Of a stretch of 64,000 bases of DNA, positions 57,963 through 64,000 are shown in pieces. The notes below the pieces were generated by a model, which had not been told where the DNA came from, searched no databases, and worked only from the letters and a program-made list of their open reading frames with translations. The stretch covers positions 1-64,000 of the forward strand of contig CANQKD010000002.1 of NCBI GenBank assembly GCA_947624375.1, given 5' to 3'. Every line of letters starts with the position of its first letter. Position 1 is the stretch's first letter. The translations under genes and the position numbers were made by a program. The stretch comes from an uncultured Clostridia bacterium (GTDB lineage Bacteria > Bacillota > Clostridia > Oscillospirales > Ruminococcaceae).

Positions 57963-60707
57963 ATGGACGACAAGGAAAAAGTTGAAAGCACGGGCAAGGA
58001 AGATGCCGACAGAAAAAAGGTAGTTATAATTGCGGCGGCGGCTCTGTGCCTGATAATTCTGATAGTTATTATCGTTGCTGCCGCATCGGGCGGAAAGTCT
58101 GACAAGGCGGACAGTTCTTCTTCAAAGAGCGAGGGTATTTTTTCATCGGCTGAAAATTCTTCCGCTGAAGATAAATCAAAAGCCCCTGATGAAAGCGATA
58201 CCCCTGCCGATAGCGGTGATACCGACGAAAACAGCGATGAAAACAGCACCGACGAAAACAGCACACCTTCCGAAAGCAGCGATCCACTTCCGCCGAAAGA
58301 AAACTATGCTGACGGCTTGACGGAAAATGCCACAGAATATGAGGGTATTGAAGGCACGGGCAACTACAATTACGGCGAGGCGCTGCAAAAGTCTTTGATA
58401 TTTTACGAGTTGCAGCGCTCGGGAAGACTGGACGGCACTGAGCGCACCAACTGGCGCGGTGATTCGGGTATGAATGACGGCGCTGACAACGGTGTTGACC
58501 TGACGGGCGGTCTGTATGATGCAGGCGACAACGTGAAGTTCAATCTGCCTATGGCGTATACGGCTTCTATGCTGGCGTGGAGCGTTTACGAGGACAAGGA
58601 CAGCTACGAGCAGAGCGGTCAGCTTGAATACATACTCAACGACATAAAGTGGATAAGCGATTATCTTATAAAATGTCATACTGCTGAAAATGAGTTCTAT
58701 TATCAGGTGGGTGACGGCAACATTGATCACTCATGGTGGGGCGCGCCCGAAGTTATGCAGATGAACAGACCGTCATACAAGGTGACTCTGTCTTCGCCGG
58801 GTTCTACTGTTGTAGGCGAGGCTGCGGCTGCGCTGGCTGCGACCGCTGTTATATACAAAGATATAGATGCAAAGTATTCGGAAGAATGCCTTACGCACGC
58901 AAAGCAGCTTTACACATTTGCAGAGAGCACCAAAAGCGACAGCGGCTACACTGCTGCGAACGGTTTTTACAACAGCTGGAGCGGCTTTTACGATGAGCTT
59001 TCATGGGCAGGAACATGGCTTTACACTGCGACGGGCGACAAGAAATATCTTGAAAGTGCGGGCGATTATTTCACGCAGGCAGGCAGCAACTACAAGTGGG
59101 CTATGTGCTGGGACGATGTAGGCATTGGCGCGGCGCTGAGGCTCACACAGCTGACGGGCGATGATGAATACCGCACATTCCTTGAAAAGAGCCTTGACTT
59201 CTGGACGGTGGGCGTTGACGGCGAAAAGATAACATACACGCCGAAAGGTCTTGCATGGCTGGACACATGGGGCAGCCTGAGATATGCAACTTCGCAGGCT
59301 TTTATAGCTGCGCTTTACAGCGAGAGCGAATACTGCCCTTCATCTAAGAAAGACACATACTGGGATTTTGCGGTAAGTCAGATAGATTACGCGCTTGGCA
59401 GCAGCGGCAGAAGCTTTGTGTGCGGATTTGGCGAGAACTTCCCTGTTAATCCTCACCATCGCAATGCGCAGGGCTCGTACATTGACAACATGAACACACC
59501 TCAGACTGCGCGGCACACCCTTTACGGCGCTTTGGTCGGCGGACCAGATGCTAATGACGGCTACAACGACACGGTTTCAGACTACACCGCGAACGAGGTT
59601 GCGTGCGACTACAACGCAGGCTACACCTGTGCGCTTGCGAAGCTTTACAGCAAATATCACGGAAAGACTTTGAAAAACTTTGGCGCGGTCGAGCCTGTGG
59701 AGGAAGAATATTCTATAGATGCTTGCGTAAACGCGGCAGGCAATGATTTTACCGAGATAAAAGCTATAGTATACAACAAGACGGGCTGGCCTGCAAGGGT
59801 AAGCAAAGAACCGATGATTCGCTACTTTATAGACCTTTCGGAGACTGACCCCTCGCAGGTGAGCGTGAACATGGGCTACTCGATGGGCGGCGGTGCAAGC
59901 TGTCAGGTAGTGCCGTGGAGCGGTGACATTTACTGCGTTGAGGTAACGTTCGGCGACAAGCTGCTCTACCCCGGCGGACAGGATGCATACCGCTGCGAGG
60001 TGCAGTTCAGGATAAGCTCGACCGGCTCGTGGGATCCGTCAAACGACCCGTCGTATCAGGGCTTGGGAAGCCAGCAAGGCACGGCTGCGCCGGTTGACAC
60101 TCTTGCGTTTTACGAAAGCGGCAAACTGGTATTTGGCAGCGAGCCGCAGGAACGCACAGAGACGGGCGGCAACACCGCAAAGCCTGACGGCGACAAGACC
60201 ACCACAACGACAACCGCCACAACTGCAAAGCCGTCTGTACCAACGGGCGGAACGGCATCGGCAGGAGGTTTGACAGTTACGCTGAGCGGTGATAACTCTT
60301 CAAACGGCGGAAGCATCAACATAAACATTGAGATAAAGAACACGGGTGACAAAGACATTGATATGTCTGGGCTGGCGGTCGATTGGTTATTTACGAAAGA
60401 CGGCGGCGGCGACTTGCAGTTTGCCTGCGACCACAGCGCTATACAGGGTGCTGACGGCAGCTACACCGCGATGACAGACAGCATAAAGAGCGAATTTTCT
60501 TCGCAAAACGGCACTGACTGCGACACAAGGCTGCGTATAAGCTGCACCTCGGGAACGCTTGCGAAAGATGCGGTATGGAAGATTCAGGCACGCGTGAACA
60601 AAGCCGACTGGAGCAATTTTGACCTGAGCAACGACTACTCGCAAGGCAACGCAGAGCACGTTGCGGTATACTCGGGCGAAAAGCTGATATGCGGCAAGGC
60701 GGCGTAA
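57963..60707 (+). CDS. Membrane-anchored GH9-CBM3c-CBM3 endoglucanase
   Basis: Cellulase of 914 residues. After a charged N-terminus, a single hydrophobic helix (~18-41, VVIIAAAALCLIILIVIIVAA) without a clear cleavage site anchors it to the membrane. Then come a Ser/Asp-rich linker (~42-120), the GH9 barrel (~130-575; catalytic Asp in LYDAGDNVKF, family signature PVNPHHRNAQG, acid Glu in YTANEVACDYNAGY), a CBM3c (~585-735), a Thr/Gly linker, and a CBM3 (~755-912; QARVNKADWSNFDLSNDYS is its hallmark). GH9-CBM3c is the processive 'theme B' layout. There is no dockerin, so it is not cellulosomal. SD GGAG lies 7 bases before ATG 57963. Confidence 0.92.
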   Translation: MDDKEKVESTGKEDADRKKVVIIAAAALCLIILIVIIVAAASGGKSDKADSSSSKSEGIFSSAENSSAEDKSKAPDESDTPADSGDTDENSDENSTDENSTPSESSDPLPPKENYADGLTENATEYEGIEGTGNYNYGEALQKSLIFYELQRSGRLDGTERTNWRGDSGMNDGADNGVDLTGGLYDAGDNVKFNLPMAYTASMLAWSVYEDKDSYEQSGQLEYILNDIKWISDYLIKCHTAENEFYYQVGDGNIDHSWWGAPEVMQMNRPSYKVTLSSPGSTVVGEAAAALAATAVIYKDIDAKYSEECLTHAKQLYTFAESTKSDSGYTAANGFYNSWSGFYDELSWAGTWLYTATGDKKYLESAGDYFTQAGSNYKWAMCWDDVGIGAALRLTQLTGDDEYRTFLEKSLDFWTVGVDGEKITYTPKGLAWLDTWGSLRYATSQAFIAALYSESEYCPSSKKDTYWDFAVSQIDYALGSSGRSFVCGFGENFPVNPHHRNAQGSYIDNMNTPQTARHTLYGALVGGPDANDGYNDTVSDYTANEVACDYNAGYTCALAKLYSKYHGKTLKNFGAVEPVEEEYSIDACVNAAGNDFTEIKAIVYNKTGWPARVSKEPMIRYFIDLSETDPSQVSVNMGYSMGGGASCQVVPWSGDIYCVEVTFGDKLLYPGGQDAYRCEVQFRISSTGSWDPSNDPSYQGLGSQQGTAAPVDTLAFYESGKLVFGSEPQERTETGGNTAKPDGDKTTTTTTATTAKPSVPTGGTASAGGLTVTLSGDNSSNGGSININIEIKNTGDKDIDMSGLAVDWLFTKDGGGDLQFACDHSAIQGADGSYTAMTDSIKSEFSSQNGTDCDTRLRISCTSGTLAKDAVWKIQARVNKADWSNFDLSNDYSQGNAEHVAVYSGEKLICGKAA

Positions 60708-60723
60708 ATTCTTGCAATATAAA

Positions 60724-60755
60724 AGAGCAGGTACACAGGGTATCTGCTCTTTTTG
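60724..60755 (+). terminator. Terminator of the capA-GH9 operon
   Basis: AGAGCAG...CTGCTCT stem followed by five T, then G and four more T. Confidence 0.85.
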
Positions 60756-60827
60756 TTTTCATAGATGTTTTACGGAGAAAACCGCCATTTCCTCTCCATG
60801 TCGCCGGCAGGATATACTGATGTTTCC

Positions 60828-61175
60828 GAGGGCAAGAAGTAAGAAATTGTGACACTTTTGCGAGCTTTTTTAGTTTTCGTATTATTTGCGCTGTCGCGCG
60901 GCGCAGGAGCGCACACGTTGCCAGACTGTGAACAGTCTGGCAACGTGCCGAAGAATCCTCTGCGAGGATTCTTCCCTGTTCTTCGGCTTTAGCCTCCAAG
61001 CCACCCCCAAAAAATCACTCGCCGCCAAAAACGGTCGGCGGCGCACACCTTGCGGTGGGACGGGCTTTTTTCTATCAGAGGTTAGAAGTGAGAAGTCAGA
61101 TGTTAGAAACGGGTTTTCACATTTTTAGATAGTTTTTCATACCTGCGGTTTTGATAGAAGCAAGAAGCAAGAATT
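60828..61175. repeat. Degenerate heptanucleotide tandem repeats (GARGYNA type)
   Basis: Several short arrays with a 7-base period. At 61078-61112: GAGGTTA GAAGTGA and then GAAGTCA GATGTTA GAAACGG. At 61157-61170: GAAGCAA GAAGCAA. At 60828-60850 a shorter form. Further arrays lie at 61638-61672, 61941-61975, 62023-62036 and 47111-47131. The phase, GA at every first two positions, is kept throughout. Confidence 0.8.
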
Positions 61176-61541
61176 TGTGCTGCTTTCGCAGCGCGCAGGA
61201 GCGCACCCAACGCCCCACAACGCGCAAAGGTTTTAAGTCTTGTCAAGAAAGGGAAAGTTTTCGGTCAAGCCTTTTTCAAAAGGCTTGTCAGGGTCGAGGG
61301 GTGAAACCCCCGTCGCCGTCCGCAGACGGCGAAATCTCCTACAGCGTGCGCTCCGCAAAGGGTGAATTTCAAAATAGTCCTGTGGACTATTTTGAAATGA
61401 GGGCAGCGGTCGTAAACGACCGCGGAAAGAATTATTTCGCTTTTAATTTTTGGGGCGAAATAATTCTTCAGGCGTTCCCAACGGGAACGCTGCGCCCATG
61501 CAAGAGGGGGCGTTCCCTAAGTGGTAGCAATATCTCTTTTG

Positions 61542-62116
61542 CCGCGTTCCATGATGGAACGCCAAACATAGCTATAAACCCCCAAGAACTCAACGCCCCC
61601 CACGCCACGCTGCTGGCAGAATATTCTTCCGCTGCTAGAGGTTAGATGTGAGATGTTAGAGGTTAGAAATGATTTTCTGACGTTTGCGCAAATCCCGTCA
61701 TTTCTGCGGTTTAGATTTAGAAGCAAGAAAATGCTTTTTACAGCTTTGCGCACACTTTTCAAAACCCACACCTCTTGCCTCTTGCTTCTCGCTATCTTGC
61801 CTCTAATAGCTGCGCCTCTCCTTTGAGAAGTCATCGCTCTCTTTCCGCGTTCCATGATGGAACGCCAAACATAGCTATAAACCCCCAAGAACTCAACGCC
61901 CCCCACGCCACGCCGCTGGCGGAATATTCTTCCGCTGCTAGAGGTTAGATGTGAGATGTTAGAGGTTAGAAATGATTTTCTGACGTTTGCGCAAATCCCG
62001 TCATTTCTGCGGTTTAGATTTAGAAGCAAGAGGCAAGAAAATGCTTTTATAGCTTTGCGCGATCTTTTCAAAGCTGCACCTCTTGCCTCTTGCTTCTGGT
62101 TATCTTGCCTCTAAAA
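61542..62116. repeat. 303-bp tandem duplication
   Basis: Copy 1 starts at 61542 and copy 2 at 61845, both at CCGCGTTCCATGATGGAACG. They run in parallel through the CCCCCAAGAACTCAACG block and the heptamer array to the TTGCCTCTTGCTTCT block. Copy 2 has an extra GAGGCAA heptamer (62030-62036) absent from copy 1, plus a few substitutions, so the duplication is recent but not brand-new. Confidence 0.88.
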
Positions 62117-62122
62117 GAATTC

Positions 62123-62146
62123 CCCCGCTCTAGTAGAACAGGGGAA
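62123..62146 (-). terminator. Terminator of the LRR gene
   Basis: Minus-strand CCCC-TGT-TCT/AGA-GC-GGGG stem followed by GAATTCTTTT; weak to moderate. Confidence 0.45.
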
Positions 62147-62151
62147 AATGT

Positions 62152-64000
62152 TTACTTTGCCGTTTTCACCGTGAACACCGCGCTTGCCGCGCCGTCAATG
62201 ACCTTTGAGCCGACTTTCACATACGGTTGAACCTTAAATTTGTATGTCGTATTCTTCTTCAGACCGGATATTTTGTACTGCGTGGTTGCCGATGAACCTA
62301 CCGCTGTTACTCTTACCCATTTCTTTGTCGCAGAATCGTATCTCAGTATGCGGTAGCCGGTACAAGTAGTCTTTTTCCAGAACAGTCTAACTGCCGTTGA
62401 AGTCTTGTTCGCCTTGGTTACGGTTGTAGTGTTCGGTCTTGTTGCAGTTGATATCGTGCTGCACGACTCACCGAAATAGAACTTGCCGTTCTCTTTCACG
62501 AAAGCTTTCACGCGGAATTTGTAGACCTTACCTGATTTCAGACCACTGATCTTGTAATTCGTAGTATTCGGGTTATATATCGCCTTTACAGCTACCCACT
62601 TTTTCTTTGCATCGTCGTATCTGAATATCTTGTAACCGGTAACGCCGGAAAGCTTGTTCCAGTTTATTCTTATGGCATTTGTTGTGCAGGTGTATGTAGT
62701 CTTCGCAGTGAGTTTCTTGACTGTCTTCTTTGCTATCGAGGAAGTCTTCTCAGCGCCACATACAGTGCAAGTGTAGGTCTTCACGCCGGTTGCGGCATAT
62801 GTCGCAGCTTTTGTTACCTTGCCGCTGTCCCATGTGTGGGTGTGAGGTTTGCTTTCGGTGATGACCTTTGCGGCTTTACCCCAAATGAAATAGTAATTGG
62901 TATTATACGTTTCTCCGTTTTTGTAGTACTTTCCGATAGCGTCTTTCGCATACTCCGATATATTCTTATCCTCTTCGCCTTTTGTATAAGCTTTGACAAT
63001 ATTCGGGTTGCCGCTTATATCAATTTCTGTAAGTTTGTTATCATAGCAATACAGAGTATCAAGCTTTTCGCAGCCGCTTACATTAAGCTTGGTGAGTTCG
63101 TTGGAAACGCAATCCAGATATGTAAGCGCGGTATTCTTGCTCACATCAAGCTTGGTGAGTTCGTTGGAGTTGCAAGACAGAGATATAAGCGCGGTATTCT
63201 TGCTTACATCAAGCTCTGTAAGCTTGTTATAAGAGCAAGACAAAGTCTCAAGCTTTTCGCAGCCGCTTACATTAAGTTTGGTGAGTTCGTTGTTGCTGCA
63301 ACCCAGTTCTTCAAGCGCGGTATTCTTGCTCACATCAAGCTCTGTAAGTTTGTTCTCAAAGCAAGACAGAGAGCTAAGATTTTCACATCCGCTTACATCA
63401 AGTTTGGTGAGTTCGTTGGAAACGCAATCCAGATATGTAAGCGCGGTATTCTTGCTTACATCAAGCTTGGTGAGTTCGTTGGAGTTGCAAGACAGAGATA
63501 TAAGCGCGGTATTCTTGCTCACATCAAGCTCTGTGAGTTCGTTGCCGCTGCAAGACAGTTTTTCAAGCGTGGTGTTATTGCTTACATCAAGCTCTGTAAG
63601 TAGGTTGCCTCCGCAATTCAGTTCTTCAAGCGCGGTATTCGCGGTAACATCAATCTTTTCAAGAGTTTTGTTAATCTCTTCAAGAGTTTGGTTCAGACCG
63701 TCTTCATGGTTGTAGTTGAAGCTGCAATCCAGAGATGTAAGCGCGGTATTTTGGCTTACATCAAGCGTTTTGAGCTGGTTACTGCCGCAAGACAGATATT
63801 TAAGCGCGGTATTCTTGCTTACATCAAGCTCTGTGAGTCGGTTGCCGTAGCAAAACAGAAATATAAGCGCGGTATTCTTGCTTACATCAAGCTCTGTGAG
63901 CTGGTTGTCGCTGCAATTCAGCAATTCAAGCGCAGTATTCTTGCTTACATCAAGCGTTTCGAGCCGGTTATAACCGCAATTAAGATTTTCAAGCGCAGTA
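62152..64000 (-). CDS. Leucine-rich-repeat/fibronectin type III surface protein (5' end beyond window)
   Basis: The reading frame is open to the right edge, so the N-terminus is missing. The part seen (616 codons) has about fifteen 21-residue repeats of the form LDVSKNTALxxLxCxxNxLTE. They are followed by a short spacer, a TWDSGKVTKAATYAATGVKT block with CTVCGAE, and two fibronectin type III domains (TNAIRINWNKLSGVTGYKIF and STAVRLFWKKTTCTGYRILR). A stop codon ends the second domain, and no sortase or anchor motif follows. LRR proteins of this type are secreted and bind proteins or polymers. Internal start codons, such as a TTG at 63924, should not be taken as the true start. Confidence 0.85.
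   Translation of the reverse strand, partial: TALENLNCGYNRLETLDVSKNTALELLNCSDNQLTELDVSKNTALIFLFCYGNRLTELDVSKNTALKYLSCGSNQLKTLDVSQNTALTSLDCSFNYNHEDGLNQTLEEINKTLEKIDVTANTALEELNCGGNLLTELDVSNNTTLEKLSCSGNELTELDVSKNTALISLSCNSNELTKLDVSKNTALTYLDCVSNELTKLDVSGCENLSSLSCFENKLTELDVSKNTALEELGCSNNELTKLNVSGCEKLETLSCSYNKLTELDVSKNTALISLSCNSNELTKLDVSKNTALTYLDCVSNELTKLNVSGCEKLDTLYCYDNKLTEIDISGNPNIVKAYTKGEEDKNISEYAKDAIGKYYKNGETYNTNYYFIWGKAAKVITESKPHTHTWDSGKVTKAATYAATGVKTYTCTVCGAEKTSSIAKKTVKKLTAKTTYTCTTNAIRINWNKLSGVTGYKIFRYDDAKKKWVAVKAIYNPNTTNYKISGLKSGKVYKFRVKAFVKENGKFYFGESCSTISTATRPNTTTVTKANKTSTAVRLFWKKTTCTGYRILRYDSATKKWVRVTAVGSSATTQYKISGLKKNTTYKFKVQPYVKVGSKVIDGAASAVFTVKTAK
63099..63537 (-). repeat. Duplicated five-repeat block inside the LRR gene
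   Basis: About 120 bases around 63099-63222 recur almost unchanged at about 63415-63537, roughly 315 bases apart (5 x 63 bases). They encode the same pair of repeats, NTALISLSCNSNELTKL and NTALTYLDCVSNELTKL. The near-identity at DNA level indicates recent expansion of the LRR array. Confidence 0.8.

Larger units (their letters stand above)
60756..62120. repeat. Hairpin- and heptamer-rich intergenic island C
   Basis: About 1.4 kb without a credible gene. It contains degenerate 7-bp arrays (see separate entry), hairpins such as TTGCCAGACTGT/ACAGTCTGGCAA (~60919) and GAAGAATCCTC/GAGGATTCTTC (~60951), and a copy of the left end and modules of island A (61239-61520: TCAAGAAA, AAGCC..GGCTT, GCCGTC/GACGGC, CAAAATAGTC/GACTATTTTG, GGTCGT/ACGACC, the 15-bp AATTATTTCGC stem and GCGTTCCC/GGGAACGC), though in a different order. 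The right inverted end was not found, so this copy looks truncated. A 303-bp tandem duplication follows. Confidence 0.75.

Noticed and set aside
57963..60707. Cellulosomal dockerin or cohesin in the glycoside hydrolases
   Set aside because: No duplicated calcium-loop motif is seen in the GH5, GH9 or GH10 proteins; the C-terminus of GH9 is a CBM3.
61517..62071. 184-codon minus-strand frame with internal duplication
   Set aside because: It follows the 303-bp tandem duplication and heptamer DNA; composition is unlike a protein and there is no SD.

Overview
The window looks like chromosomal DNA of an anaerobic, plant-fibre-degrading Ruminococcus-like Clostridium (Oscillospiraceae). The grounds are: glycoside hydrolases of families 5, 9 and 10 without dockerins, type III glutamine synthetase, a cmk-plsC fusion next to an ispH-rpsA fusion, a GerW/ScpAB/TepA/FtsK neighbourhood typical of spore-former relatives, and consensus TTGACA-17-TATAAT promoters throughout. 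The genus is an inference from gene content; there is no rRNA in the window. No phage, transposase, CRISPR array or cellulosome dockerin was seen. LAYOUT. 1-5.2 kb: a wall-anchored threonine-rich adhesin, an intracellular GH10 xylanase and a PutP-type sodium/proline symporter. 5.2-7.2 kb: an RNA-rich stretch with a candidate ~820-nt non-coding RNA on the minus strand (strong promoter, six copies of a GAGTCC module, perfect terminator), a DUF1292 gene, and a second candidate structured RNA of ~250 nt on the plus strand. 7.2-13.7 kb: RNase J, a small glycyl-radical-loop protein, a GH5 lipoprotein, and an operon of ECF sigma factor, probable anti-sigma protein and lipoprotein serpin. 13.7-18.7 kb: a six-gene minus-strand operon of zinc-ribbon, SPFH and membrane proteins resembling Bacillus ydjGHI, without pspA. 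18.8-29.3 kb: thiamine pyrophosphokinase, acyl-ACP thioesterase, amidohydrolase, an orphan membrane-anchored protein, SCP2 protein, GlnN, an rRNA methyltransferase and a class A PBP. 29.4-46.6 kb: a long minus-strand housekeeping block for isoprenoid and phospholipid synthesis, chromosome segregation, peptidoglycan and sporulation (ispH-rpsA, cmk-plsC, FAD enzyme, RpiR regulator, DUF3006, MBL hydrolase, ftsK, uppP, ylzJ-like, tepA, rluB, dacF, gerW, scpA/scpB, M50 protease). 46.8-52.1 kb: rpmB, an LtaS-type synthase, a frameshifted DHH (NrnA-like) gene and tRNA-Pro(CGG). 52.1-56.0 kb: three FtsX-like permease genes, two of which share a 417-bp identical tract. 56.1-60.7 kb: two small acidic genes, a CapA lipoprotein and a membrane-anchored GH9-CBM3c-CBM3 cellulase. 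60.7-64 kb: repeat-rich intergenic DNA, then the 3' part of a leucine-rich-repeat/fibronectin III surface protein that runs off the right edge. HOW IT WORKS TOGETHER. Cellulose, mannan and xylan are attacked at the cell surface by the anchored GH9 and GH5 enzymes and inside the cell by GH10. The serpin, adhesin, LRR protein and LtaS/CapA proteins shape the envelope, with an ECF system and a YdjGHI-like operon as likely envelope-stress modules. Intergenic regions near 25, 47 and 61 kb are mosaics of shuffled hairpin modules with shared inverted ends, and near 47 and 61 kb they also carry a degenerate 7-bp tandem repeat; these and the two candidate RNAs are the least explained parts of the window.
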